NCBI GenBank assembly: GCA_000708835.1 | Contig: DF237296.1 | Location: forward strand, 1 to 64,000 | DNA from: Klebsormidium nitens | Taxonomy: Eukaryota; Streptophyta; Klebsormidiophyceae; Klebsormidiales; Klebsormidiaceae | DNA: 64,000 nt | Direction: 5' to 3' | In this document: positions 47,601-61,400 of the stretch, one piece after another | Numbering within the stretch: position 1 is the stretch's first letter | Layout of the letters: each line of letters begins with the position of its first letter | Program-made: the position numbers and the translations under genes | The notes under the pieces: generated by a model | Databases searched by the model: none | What the model saw: only the letters and a program-made list of their open reading frames with translations | Told to the model about the DNA's origin: nothing

Positions 47601-50600
47601 GGAGACCGCGAGGGCACGCTGGGCTGACGTGAACTCGGCCTGAAAAGTTCAAGGATTGAAGCAGCTTGAATTCATCGACCGCGCAAGAGGTTATGGCTTT
47701 TAATACTGTGGAAAGAGCTGCAAACCAGTGCTTTAGAAGTCCCGTGAGCAGGTAAGTATTTCCAGGAGAAGCAACGCGCAAACAAGGGTCTTCGAAGAGC
47801 AACGAGGATTGTTTGTCCAACTTGAAATGGATCGCAAACGGGAACATCCTGTCGAACAGCAGAATCTGCAGGAAGTGGCATATTCGCATATTACGCCTAT
47901 TTCACCTATTGCCTGTATCAGATCGCCCATTCCTCAAGTGTTACCGGTTTTTCCGTTGAGCTTGCTTACTATTCTCGTGGCCTGGATACTTAGCACACTG
48001 TTTCCTGGCACTGCAAGGTGTAAGTGCATGCAAAGAAAAAAGTCAAACATGCCACTGGCATGTCTAACTTTTTCTGAGGCCATGCCAACTATGAAGGGAC
48101 TCCGTGGCTTGCCTGCGCCTGTATCGTTTGGTTATGCAGTCCCTCCAACTGTTTGAAGTCGTCGTCACTCAGAAGGGGCTTCTTCGCACCCCCCAGCTCC
48201 TTGTTGATTGCGTCTTTGTTTAGCGGACCCTTTGAGTTCTCAGCCTGCTCTTCATCACCATCTGGACGATGGCGATTGTAGCGCTGCCGTACTGCTTGAT
48301 CAGGCCGGCCTGAGCGTTGTCAGCTCTCGGGCGCGCTTTCTCGAGCTGTCAAACACGGGAAAGCGAAAAGGTTGGACAGTGAAGCAAAACCGCGGGCTGA
48401 GAGTAGTGAGTGTCAGTATTTGATGCGGTTCTTGCTGTCGAACTTCAGAGCTCGGAACATAATCAGGATCAGAGCACGCAAAGGTCAAAGGAAACACAAG
48501 GCGGAAGTTGTCAAGTGAGCGCCATGAGGGTTCCCTTGCAGAACGGGTGATACTGCAATCAGCACACAGATCTGCTTGAAGATTGATTGTTTAAAAGGAG
48601 ATTTAAGCAAACTGCACAACGGCTGGTGGTTACTAGCAGGGCCTAAGCGGGCTTCCACAACCGCACACTGCTGTGCGTGTTTTTTCGCGAGTCACTCTTA
48701 TCAGCGCGTATAACGTCTACCTTGTTTCAATTGTTTTAAGATAGCCGCTGCTTCATGTTCGCGTCTGTAGCTGCTTCTGGGAGGCAAGAGTAGCTTTGGC
48801 GATCTCACCTCCTCTTTCAGGGTTTTCAGATCCGGTTTGGCAGTCAGCTCAAACATTGCGAGCGCGTTGGTCGCGTCATCCAAGTCTGGCTCCAGCCCGC
48901 TCAGTTTCATTCCGAGCGCCTCAGGCTGAGCGAGCAGGTCCTCCGGCTGGAAATTGCTGTCCAGCGAAACGGCCCAATCCACCGGCGAGAAAGTGACCGG
49001 GTAGATGACGCTGCTCTCGTCGAGAGAGCTGAGGGAGCTCTGCCGCATGTTCTGCTTGGTCCGCTCCAGCAGCTCCCCTGAGCTCTCGACGTCCAGGTAG
49101 GAGAAGCCGGTCATGATCTGGAAGGGCGTGGCATAATGGGTCAATGCTTTCCACCGGAAGCGGGAACTTCCATTCAAGGGTCAGGAACAGACACTGGGTG
49201 TAATATCAAACTAGAGCCACCAGATTATACCAGGAGTGTTCTGGATGGTGGTGCGCGAGCGTGAAGACAACGAAGCAAGGCGTCAGAATGTGCGTATTGA
49301 TTCCTAGATTTCAGCGTATGCTAAAGAAAGTAAAATTTCCTTGATCAATATCCTTGCGGCCAAACTGGACAAAGCATCCTCTCCGGTCACCACTCAGCTT
49401 ATAGCTTGACTCAAGTTCGATGGCAGAGTGCCGTATCTCCAGTCTCGGAGTCGTATGCAGAACAGCTTGAAATCTGAAAATTCTCTAAACTTGAGAATCT
49501 CGATTACATACCCGGCAAGGGAAAGTCTTCGACGACTTCAAGCTTCCGTTCTGTCAAGCAAATCTTTGCTTGCCAGATAAATTGGGAATCCTAAAGTACA
49601 TTATGCTCAGGCTGGTTTCTCAACGGATGCCCTAACTCTGTCAGACAAGCAGCTTAAAAGCAATGTTTGCATCGGATGCTTGAGCATCATCCAGGCCGCT
49701 GTCAAGTTCAAAGATACAATAACTTCTTTCGTAACTTCTTTCTATGACAGGAACACACCCCTGAAGAATGCAAATATGCTTTGCACACATTGCAGGTTAA
49801 ATTGACCTCTTGGTCTGCTATTACCGTGGAGAGCAAGCTTACCTCATGCATCAGGCCCTGTGCCACAAGGTCCTGATACCTGGCCTGGATCTTGGCGTCA
49901 CGCACTGGCGCAGTCTCTGAAACCCAATTGGCCCAGGCGTCCAGCGCGCGCTGACGAGTCCAACCTTCCTTGGCCAAGAACTCATCCCTCTTCTCGTTCT
50001 TCTCCTCCTGCCAACGTAGCTTCTCGGTAAGGTACCTACACAGTGAAAGGCCTATGTAAGCAAGTATCTCGCAAAGGGGATTGAAAGCTTCTAATCACAC
50101 CTCGGCAAGTTTTATCATCAGATAGTAGGACCAATGTTCCGATCTGCAGAACGCACAAAGCTTGAGCAAATGTGGATTAGCCATAATCAACGAGATGACT
50201 CTGTCAATCCTCGTTCATTTCTGCCACGTCGGCTACAGCCTGTTGGATGGCAGATCTAGATGTCGCTACCTGTCAAAGCAACTCAGCGCTCGAGAACCTC
50301 TCTGTACTACGACTGCGTGCAAAACCCTGGCTCGAGGAAACCCAACTATATTCAGGGGGGATCCGAAGGCCAGTCAGAATCTCAAACTCCTTCTTGAATG
50401 GATTGATGGATCAGTCATCGTTTCAAGGGGTGCAGAAAGTACTAGCGACAGCAAGATGCTTCAGTGACAGTTGACGGGGACACTTTGAGCTGTTCAGATC
50501 AAAATGGACAGCCGGAACATTCACGCAGCTTTTAAGAAGTCAGGTACTGAGTCAGGTAACGCGACATCAGATGTTTGTAAAGGAGCAAAGATGAAAACTC

Positions 50601-52865
50601 TAAAAAGGCTAATTGCAAGCATACCTGTCGTTCAGAAGGACATAAAGTTCCATGCGTGTCAAGGTGAGGGGTTGGGCCACAACATCTCCCGTCTTTGAAT
50701 TAATGGTGATAATTTGCGTTGAGACCTTCTCGAGCAGCCAGCTTCGGATAGCCTTCTTGTCCTGCAGCAGGATGGCAGGGACGAGGAAATTGATGTTGCC
50801 ATTTGAGAGCAATCCAATATCAGAGGCAATCTCGCAAGTTTCAAGTCCTCACCATGGAAAGAGCATCGAAAGGTCTTCCGTTATTGAGCAGCCAATTGAA
50901 ATGCAAAGTGGTGGCCTCCACAGCATCTGCATGAACGCCATTGAACACCACAATTTTGTTACAAGAAAGACCTGCCGTGACAAGGTGTGACAAGGTGACC
51001 TTCTTGATCCACTGTTACCTGCTGAAACCTCGCGTTGTTCTTTCCAAAGGCTGGCATCAGCGTGTTGAGCGCCTGCTCATAAACTTCGGATACTTTGCTG
51101 CCATTTGGGCCACCCACGACCTCAGCGACGTCCAGCATGCCGTCCGACAGGGCGAACTCAGCCTCCAGCACCTGCAGAAGATTCATAGGTTTCCAGAAGA
51201 AGTCAGATTCTTGCCGACTTCACCGTACAATTGGAATCAGGCAGACATGCATTGGGTGAGGTTAGGCCTTGATACGAAAGTATTGAGTACTCACGTGGTG
51301 CTGTGACCTGCTCTGCTGTGTCTTGCACTCCAAAAACCAACAGCAGACTCGAGCAACAACTCCGTGATTTGGCAACCTTTGCAGCTTAACATTCAGAATG
51401 GGCCACCTTTTCCCAACTTTGGATTGCAAAATAGGTGCACTAAGCAGAAGGGGCATCCGTACTGAACTGCTTGTAAGGAGGAAAGCTCATTTGATTGATT
51501 CTCACCGGCTGTGGCTTCTCCATGTCGGCATATGCGTCCTCCACAGCAAACTTGTAGGTCGTTTCATCAAGGATCCTTCCCGGGAACTCGAGAGCAAAAA
51601 GTTGGCTTGAATTTCCACCACCAAAGAGCTCTTGCAGCTTTCCATAAAGCTGATCCACAGCATTTTGCCGTTTTGAATCCGCCATGGCTCCTGCAAATGT
51701 ACCTAGCAGCTCTTGATCTCTACTATGAACAAGAGGGGCTAACTCAGAGTCCGCTGTTGCTGACGTCACCAAGTTGGAAACCCCAATACCAGGAGGTGCT
51801 GGCAATTCGACAGATGGTGAATGTGGCAGCACAAAGAGTGCGGGTTCAATTGGTAAGTCTAAAAGACTAACAGGGTTTTCGGAATCAGCGGAGCTTGGTA
51901 CTGGGGGAAGGGGGCCCCTTCTTGACTGAACAGCTGAAGGCTCAAACGTCGTCAGAACCTGCAAATGTAGACACGTGGCTCTTAGCTTTTGTAACTATGA
52001 GGTTCATCATAATTAGTAAGTGTTTCTGAATGCGCAGAGGGCCGCAGATGCTTGCTTGCTGCTGCACATGGTGTCACTCTATATCCTGCTCATTGAATAG
52101 CCACACTGCATATATGGCCTGCCACATTCAGCAGACTCAAATCCAAGGGGAATCTATGCTCTGCATTTCTGAGCGGGCCACGTGGCAGAAAGTTCACATG
52201 CTTCATTTAGCAGCTCCGCTACAACCTAGTCCCCATCGTACCTCTGGTTCCACTCAACCACACATCTGCCAGAGAGCCTAGTACCTTACTGAATCGCATG
52301 CGAAAAAAGCAGCTGGCCTTAGGGAAGCCACACGTATCTATTTTATGAGTTCTTCCCTTACCACGTCTTCAACAATACTTCCGGTGAGCTGGACTCCGTC
52401 CACCAAGCTGCTCTTTCCCGCCGGTAGCACGGAGGACCTGGCTCGCAGCTCCCTGTTGCCTGTGATGCTGATGGTGTGCACTTCACGTCCAAGGGCAGAA
52501 GTGATGGCAGGTTCCGTAGCACCCTGTAGACGTTGAAGGCCTTCTGGCAGCTGGTCGTGTAGTAATGTCTCTTCGTCCACCTGGAGAATCGTGTGCTTTG
52601 AAATGTCCAAGTTGGCGGTATCAAGCGGTTGGTCTGCGGGGGTGCGCACGAAACAGGAGAAGCATTTGCTGAGAACGGGCATGGGATTCTGGTTGGGAAC
52701 CGTGAGTTGAAGTGCTTTGAATACGCAGGAACTTTGACAACTATATATTAGTGGAGCTGGAGGCGTGAAGTAACGAACTGGCTTAGCTCCTAGCTGTATT
52801 TTGAAATATGCGAAGTCTTTTGAGACGGGAATGGCTCCTTGGGAAACTCCCTTTCCAGCCGTCAA
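44650..52865 (-). CDS. Large protein of unknown function, 11 exons, two apparent 1-nt deletions
   Basis: I do not know its function. Exons (minus strand): 52865-52362, 51958-51506, 51171-51019, 50830-50625, 50035-49843, 49117-48809, 48345-48113, 47639-47521, 46869-46258, 45711-45529, 45021-44650. The product is about 1110 residues. Recognisable features in order: IVEDV, LVPAILLQDKKAIRSW, LTRMELYVLLNDR, a charged helix starting RYLTEKLRWQEEKNEKRD, SSVIYPVTFSPVDWAVSLDS, an Ala/Glu-rich helix (EAAKAAATTELEAAKTALNN), a Ser-rich part with STSFFFGSGGGSS, and the tail KNMVIKIPGPQILGWFLEFT. From memory this layout resembles large uncharacterised proteins common in fungi; I could not check. Two frame breaks, at about 48250 and about 46800, each need one added base. 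Exon 7 uses a GC donor (CAG, GCAAGC). The exact ATG is uncertain; an inner Met near residue 62 is possible. Exon 4's acceptor is the least certain. Confidence 0.75.
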
Positions 52866-55405
52866 GACTGATCAAGACTCAGTGCGTGCTCTCCGTCACA
52901 AGATGGTATTCATCATGCATATTAAATGCTTCCGAAAAACAGCGATGACAACATTGCAGTACTAGCAGCGCCTCAATACTGGCACTAGTGCTGCCATATC
53001 CTTCCCGGCCGCTCAGTTTCTGGGATCGTTGGTGGCTGCTGGCAGCTGGCTGCTGGACTCCTTAGTATAATCTTGTTTGTTAACTTGTGACCTTCCTTAG
53101 ACCTTTCTTAGACCTTTAATGGGCCTTTAATCTTAGACCCTGGCTCGTTCAACGGCAATGGGTCACGTGACACGCCCATCATACGTTGGCGCCGGCTATT
53201 CTAGCTCTTCTTTCGAAATCGCTGTGCATAATGTCCGTGCCCCGAGTCGCTGCTGGCGGCTGAAGCAGTGCTTATGCTAAACTGACCCCTTGCCGAGCTT
53301 CTTTGTGGAAAACACGTGGAAGCTGCTTTTCAGGCACATCATGCACATTAAATGCTCCGGCTCTCTGAGACAGCAGTGCACACTGCTTAGTAACAGCGGC
53401 AGGACCCGTTTCAGTACGTTCACATACGATATACCAGTACGTTGTACCTACCTATATCAGAACGTTCCACGTGCACATTGCCACACAACTAAAAGATGCA
53501 AGCGCCAACGACCAAATGGCACATCATGCGAATTGAATGCTCTGGCTCCTCCGAAACAGCCCTGCATAATGCCAAGCCTATGAGCCTTGCGTGTTGCACT
53601 CCAGAGTCCAGACTCCAGAGGCCCGCTTCTCAATCTGCATAATGCACCTGCTGGTGTACCGTAGCATTAAGTGCGTTTCGTGAGTCAGTGAGTCGTGCTT
53701 TTGCATGTTTTGGATTTTGAGCCCTGTGGTCCTGATCCGACGGCGCAAGACACTATTCTATGAGCATCCGACGGTTCTAAACAATAGACTTGCTATCGAT
53801 ATCCCAACAATCTTGTACCATCGGTGCCTGAATCCTGACTCCTGACAGTGACATACCGGTAGGTACTGCCTGGCTGTAGGTACTAGGACCTATGGCTGGA
53901 CTCACGCTCATCATGCACGCCGCACCCTGAGCCACGCTCGGTGAGACCGGGATTCAATGAGTTGGCCCTGCAGCTTTGCAGCTTGCTATGGCTGCATTGG
54001 GCATGTCCAATATCGGATAATTCCTTAGGTCTACGGCATACAGGGCACCCAAACATATTGCTTGAAGGATGAAATTTATCGGACTAGCGTGCACTTTGAC
54101 TGTGGAGACCTAACACGACGGATAGTTGGATCCTGTTTGATGAATGCATGATGGTTATGATACTTGCCACTGGCAGCCAAGCCATGAAACACATGTGACA
54201 TGGTGAATCATCATGAATAGTACCACATGTACTTGCGTTGGTGACATCAAATGAACGTACCAATGCTCATCATTGCCACACCATACTGACATGATGCATT
54301 CGCTTAATGCTACCCAGTTCGCTTTGAATCTGTAGGCCGCGCTTGGAGCTCATGGTATGATCGATCTTTTATAGCTCGTTCATATGGGCGCCGGCAGCCA
54401 ACATTAGATTGTGCAATTGTGCATAACGCATACATTCGTTGATGATGCATGATATGCCTGGCAACGTGCCTGTGAGTCCGGGCGGCCCACTGAGATCCTA
54501 TCATGGTTGCAAGATACAGAACTTGAAGCGCACAAGTTGGAGGTCTGGACGGTCTTGACCCGATATGCATGTGATTGACGGCGGCGGTCATGGTATGCTA
54601 GCTAGGCCCATCGAGTCGGACCGCGTCCATCTTCAGCGCTCTAGCGCGCGGCGACCACCGACCCAGCGGCACATACTGGCGAGCTATATTAGTCAATCTA
54701 ATGTGCAACGGAGTCCAGAATCCGGTGCGCCAATGCATGAAATATAGCAATTATGATGGGCGCGACGGTAGGCGGCAAGGTTCCGACGAGCGCGCTCGGT
54801 TGAAATGCGCCGATTGGACGGCTAATTTCCTCGATTCACTTCAGGGCTGTCGGCCGGAAGGACTTCGATGACCGACGCCTCGGAATTGGTCCGACAATCA
54901 CATGACGTCATATTGATGCAAGTCGTTGTAAGCCCGTCCACAATGGACTCATCATGATCTTGCCTGGGCCAGTGGCTGGGCCACCGAGCTAGCCTTGCAA
55001 TGTATCATTCAATATCAAGGAAGTCAGGTCATGTTAACCACTAGCTGTGCGGATTTATATAATGCACAACCTGCACATTAGGCCTGGGCCTTTCACTCCC
55101 TTGTAATAAGAACGACTGGACAACTGTTTTTCGAACTAAGCTCCAAACGATTGTCGGAAACTCGATGAGGCCACCACCTTATTACCCACAACATATTTCA
55201 AGTAAGATCGTGAGGATTGGCAGGCTCGCTGGAGGACGACTCGGTTAGCAGTGACACATTTGTCGGTGGAGTTTGCCCATGACCATTGGTCAGTGGCATG
55301 CCCATAATCTACCTTGCTTGGCTGCTGTCATGTAGCTATTGGTGACAGTGTTCCGCACAGCAACGAAAGACCCGAACTCCCGGATCGCGTTGCCTCCTTT
55401 ATCGA
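52866..55405. other. Intergenic region upstream of the large unknown gene
   Basis: I see no gene. It contains the dispersed repeat listed separately and a run of CTTAGACCTTT-like words near 53090-53130. Confidence 0.55.
52907..53574. repeat. Three diverged copies of a repeat of about 60 bp
   Basis: Copies at 52907-52968, 53335-53398 and 53519-53574 share the pattern CATCATGCANATTAAATGCT then C/TCCG, and a cagcag-like end. They lie just upstream of the large unknown gene's start. Confidence 0.6.
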
Positions 55406-58400
55406 CTATAGGTTCAAGTCCGCAACCGACTCACGTCTGGACGCTTCTTTCGAACATGTCCCCGATTGAGACCCCCCGAAGCTGCTTACAATATCACTAT
55501 CCGAACCCCTTGCGCTCCTAAACCCTTCCCCTTCCCCGCCATCCCCAGTATCAGCAACCCGTCTACCCCCCGACTCGCCACTTTTTCGTCTCGGCAGCGG
55601 CCCCCCTTCCACTGGCGCCCCAGTAAACGTTACGCTATCCTTGGGCCTCTCCCCCGGGTCAATCGCAGCCCTGGTTCCTTCGTAACCCGGTCTAAAACCT
55701 GGCCCGTAACCGCTAACCCGAATGTCGTCGCTCGTGTGGGCCCGTGACATAGGACCTTCCGGCAGTTGGACTTCCGGTCTGTAATTGTTACCCTTATCTT
55801 GGCCGGCCGGTTTTTGGCCCAAGGGGTTTAGAATTTGCTGGGGGGGGGACCGAGGGGGCCTGCATCGCAGGAGAGACAGGAACGACCATCAAAGGGGGAG
55901 AATAATAGTCAAATATTGCGTTGATTTGTGCAGATTGAGAACCGAAATCTGGCTAAAGGTGGCACGTTCTAGCTCTTGCTACTTGGACTCCTGGGCCACA
56001 CGGATCCCAACGAAATTGTTGCAAGTGACACACAACGAGCTCAAAGAACACCGGCTCACCCAAGCCAACCACGATAAAGCAGCAGTCGTCAGATAGAACT
56101 CCGACTCACGGCCGTCAGTGGACAACATAATGCTGTCATTGATACCACTCAATGTCTCACAAACCCAACTGCCCTGTCTTGATATGACTCTAACATGTAT
56201 TAACAAACTTCTTACCTCAGGTGCTATTATTCAGCCTACCAATGCAAAGTTCCAGGATCAGAGATGAAGCTACTCGCAAAAGCTGCGCAAAACGAAAGCA
56301 GCCAGAAGCCAGAGCACACCCCTCCGCTTCATCTTGTGGTTTCTCTGCTCAAAACCAGATTTCAATTCCAGGAAAGACGCCCGTGAGCGCGAAACTCAAC
56401 TTCAGCGCCTCTCACGGTGTTGCGTTTGAGGCCAAACACAAATTTGCAGAATCCAAATGTCGAACTAAACGCCTCTGACCCGGTTTGCAACACCCCGACC
56501 AGAAAGCGATAATCTGCAATGGGAAGGAAAAACCCCTCACCCTAGTTGTGGCGCCTCGGCCCGGAAGTTGTTCCGGCTCTTGGGGGTCCTGGTAAATAGG
56601 ACCTCGGCCCAGTTTCCGAGGCAGCCTCGGTTATACGGATTCTGCTTGCTGTCGTAGCGGTACCGGAAATTCTCATAAGTGGTCTGCACAGACGAGAGCT
56701 TATGTTGTAAGCTCGATTCTTATGAGTCCTGGTTATACAGGTTCTGCTTGCTATTGTGGCAGTACCGGAAGATCTCATATGTAATCTGCACAGACGAGAG
56801 TTTACGCTGTCAGCTCTTGAGATGCTTATGCAAGTTTAACAGCCCCGGTTATACGAGTTCTGCTTGCCTTCATAGCAATACCGGGAATCCTCTTAAGTGG
56901 TCTGCACAGACGAGAGCATATGCTGTCAGCTCTTGAGATGCTATCGCAAGTTCAGCCCGCCCCAGTTGTACGAAGTCTGCTGCATATGACATCGAAACCA
57001 GATACTTCATCAGTGGTCTGCACGAGCGAGAGTTATACTGTCAGCGTTTAGCTTCTGCTTGAAAGCGTTGACCGAGCTGAGCCAATGCTTCCGAGCAGAA
57101 GTGAGCTGATAATCTCTGGATCAGCTCATACAGCCAGGCATCTCCGGTTGAGCGGCTTATGCTAGCCTGTGATCATAACATCGATAAAAGTTCCCCTTAT
57201 CTCGTCTGCATGAAATGACAGCCAATGTTTGCTTTATCAAGTTCTAGGTCACTTTCTTTCTGTCGGCTCGTGAGTACTTCGTCAACAGTGCCCGAATTCG
57301 TAGGAGCGCATGACTTTGGGTCGTCCAGAAAGTCTCGTATTAGCTTGAGTGATTGAAAGACACGAGGGCTGATCAGCTGAAAGCCGCTTCCTCGTGAGCG
57401 ACTATCTCGCCGGAAAATACGCGTTATGTTTGCAGCTACGTTGCTTTTTTGATGATAACCGTCCAGACTTCAACACGTCATCCATCTTACCTGGTTCTTT
57501 GTGATGAACACCGTATGCAGCACGGACAGCCCCCCCGTAAAGAAGAGGGCGAGAAACGTGTACGCCATAAGTAGGACGGAGACGGGAGACGCGCCCATAG
57601 CTTTTGGGACCGTCGCGCTCTTGCCCTCCCTTTGCCGCTCGTCCATGATCAGCTTGATGTTTACGGCAGAAAAGGAGAAGACGTAGATGCAGAGGAGAGT
57701 CGTGGAGACGACGAACAAGAAGAAGAAGCGGTAGTTTCGCTGCAAAAGAAAGGGGCGCAAGTTTCGAGTAGATTCTTCGCGGTTGTGTGCGTAGGGCGGA
57801 GATTTTCTGAGAGGGCCACAAGCAACTCTGATTTCGGCGGGAAGGCGAAGGTGCAAACGCAGGGGAGAAAGGTGGAGACATCGAAGAAGAAGGAAAAGCG
57901 ATGGTTTGGCTGCAAAGGGAAGGGGCAGGTGCTCTTACAGCGACAGCAAGCAAACAGTCGTTTGAAGGGACACAAGCGAGTTCTCTTGCAGGAGCGCCGA
58001 CATGGAGGAGAAGGGTATACACAACACAAGCCAAGGGAGGAAGGTAGATTTACGACATAGTTGAGTTCAGAGACGGCGTCTTTTTGTCATTTGCAATAAC
58101 AGGCATGAAGAGACCACTCTTCTGCTTGGAAAAAGTTGGAAGAAAACGAAGCGGCGCAGGACAGGCGAAACGACAGAGGAAAGGGAAGGTCTGTTTGAAA
58201 TTGCGCAAGAGTTCAGCGACGCGATGCTGATGATGCATATCCGATCGTCCCAGGAGAGACAGGAGTCGCTGCATAAGTCTCGGAGACACAAAGCGATGCA
58301 GAGCCGCACGATGCAATGTCCCATTTGAGGCCAATAGCGAAGTGACATTTCTGGCAGCGACGAAATCTAGAATCGCATATCAGTCTGTCAATCTCCAACA

Positions 58401-61400
58401 GTGAAAGGACCATGAAGAAGCTACTGGGTAGATGTCTCTAAAGAATGCCCGACCCAAGAGAGTTGCGGTCCACCTCATTCACCTACTCCTCCCGTCAACA
58501 GAGCTCTTACCAAGGAAACCTAGTATGTTTCCGATGTGAAGTACGAGAGAAGCGATTGGACAGGAAACTGCTCACCGTGGCTAAACATTGCCCCACCCAG
58601 GGGCGTGGTGATCAAACTTTTCTACCCAGTTGTTGCAGATACAAGCTCTTAGTCTGGCAGTATCAGTTGGAAAAGAAGGAGAATAAGAGAAAGAATCCAG
58701 CTAAACACCCTGTGAAATAGAAGACTGCTCACCCTGCCTATACATTGCCCCACCCAGGGGCAGTGATGGTCAAACTTTTCTACGCAGTTGTTGCAGATGC
58801 TGCAGTGGCTCGTGCGCGGGGGGCGGTACAGCATGCACGTGTCGCAGTACTTGACCTTGACCGTGTGGCCATTAACCACGACGTCTTTCGTCCGCGGCAA
58901 CCTGCGGACACCGCCATTGTTTGGATTAGTTTGCTGGTCGACGTGCTGATCAGTTTCGTACACTTAGGTGGTGAAGTAAATCTGCATGAACCTAGGCGCC
59001 TGATTGAGCGTTGCAGCAGTACTGGACTTTCACCGTGTAGCCGTTAAACACAATGTCCCTCGGCCGCGGCAACCTGCGGTTAATACAATCGGTTAGAGCT
59101 GGTTGGGGAGTGATGCAACGAGTGGGTTACCAAAGTTGCTGAAAACGGGACTCCGAATGGGACACTGTACCAGTCCTTTATGTTCGACTGTGGCTGATAA
59201 GTATTCTGGCTTGAAAGAATGGTCGAGACAGTTGATCAGACATTTCCAGAACGTCTGGCCGTTAAAAATGACGCCTTTTATTCGAAGCAACCTGACGTTA
59301 GAAAGGCGGATTGAAACGTTCACGACAGCCCACAACGGCCTGCACTGATTGCCTTTTCACTCCAACTGCTATGTCCAAACAAACTTGAGGCTCAGATGAA
59401 GGAATGGTTTCAAAGACATGCAGAAGTTCTTCGTCGCTAGATTTGCCACCCAATCGGTCAAAGGATTGGCAGAAAGCGGCAAAGCAGACAGTCTCCACCC
59501 GACAGGCCGCAATCAATGGTTGCAGACGAGACATGCATTGATCACTGCGCAGGTAAGAAAGTAACGCAATGCGCGAGTGTTGATTGGGTCTGAAGAATTA
59601 ACTGGGTCTGGTATAATAAGTAAGAAAAGAGGGCGGCTTTACCTCGGCCGTTGCCCGATCTCATACTGCGGGGGAGGATTCTCCGGGTCCTCCTCAGGGT
59701 CAGGGGGCTGCAGATTCCTCGGGATGATGCCCGGGTCGCGGGATGACGTCAGCAGCAGCAGGCCGATGTCCCACACAATGATGACGATCCCGCAAACTAG
59801 AGGAGCGGCGTTGAGGCGGTCGATGAGTTCCCGGCCCGGGAATACGATGAACAGGACAGCGGGGCTGATGATGAGGAAGAGGGAGAGGCAGAGGGACTTC
59901 CAGTCGGGGCCGAAGATGAGGCGTCCGCCGAGAACGAACCTCTGCAGGTGTGAGTAGGAGGATTTCAGGAATGTTATCTCTGGGGTGCAGAGTTGACAGT
60001 AAAATCAGACTTTGAGAAGAGCCGAAGAAATTTGGTGTGGGGTTGAAGACGAGACGGCCACCGAAGAGGAAGCTTCGGAGGTGTGAATAAGGGGCTTCCA
60101 GATTCAAAGCTCAAAAACTTGGAAAAGTACGAAGAAGGACAGTGCTCAAAGATGAGCGGGTTTATGCTCGCGTCTTTAATGAAGATGCAATTTCAATTAT
60201 CGGTCAAGCATAACCTGAACGAAGAGTGACCGGCAGCCGATCCCTCTTGGACGACGCTGATTGCAATGTCACAAAAGTCAAGATTGTTACTCAAATGAAC
60301 ATGGTGATGCTGCAATTCTCAGGTACATTCAGGTCAACTACATCAGATAAACACAATTGTCGCAGGCGAACTTTGCAGATGGAGTGATTTAGAACTCCAC
60401 TGTTTCTCTTTTTTTTGGAAAGCGACGAGAATCTGACATGAACACCACCATACCGCATAAGACGAGTTTTGCATTGCATTGGAATTACGGTGTGCAGGCC
60501 AGAGCAATCGCCGAAGAAAAAACCGAGTAAACCTCAGAACGCAATGAGGCTCGTGAGAACATTGTCAGACAGGTCTTTCTTCAAACTGTAAGCAGAGCTG
60601 CAAGCTCACGAATGACATTGTACAAGCATGTAGAGCCCTCCGAATAGGATCTGCAAGGGGCAGACTTAAACAAGGGGCAGACTTAATCTGATACATGAAA
60701 CCGGATAGGAAATGAGTGCCATCTCCATACCAACACCTGCCTGCCAAAGTTTGTCTACCATCATCAAGAAAGGGCAACCGACGCAAGCATCAGACAGCTC
60801 TTCCTCTTAAGAGGCTGTTGGTGCACAATTCTGCTGCTGAAAGTTATTCAAAAGTAAATGCTTATTTTGGTGAAGAATTCTTACATTGAGAAGGGCAATT
60901 GGCCCAGGTGAGCACGGGTACAAACACGAGAAAAAGACGACAAACAGAAGAAGGTTTATCTTCAAAGATTTTCTGAAGTTCGAGAAGCGCTTAAACACTG
61001 GGCCACCGGCACCATTTTGGGAAACACAGATCAAGACGCAACATTTGAGTCGGTTCGCATCGGTCAGTCTTCGTACGGACAATCTGAAGTAGACAACTGC
61101 CAGCCAAAGCGGGTCCAGGCACAACAGAGATTGCAACAGAGTTTTGCCAACAGCTCAGGTTTGAAAGGAACGCAAAAGAATGCAGAAATTTCTGTGGCTT
61201 GAGTTACAAGGACTTCTGTAGCTTGCGGAATATTCGAAGCAGATTTTTGCCCTCAAGCAGGCGATCACCAAGTAAAGGATCACTGCAGCTCCACGGCGAA
61301 CAAGCGGCTCAACCCTAAGAATCTGGTCGTTTGAGCATGCTCATAAGCACATCGGGAAGGACTCCAGCAATAAAGTCCCAAAAGAGTTCTTTTCTGCTTG

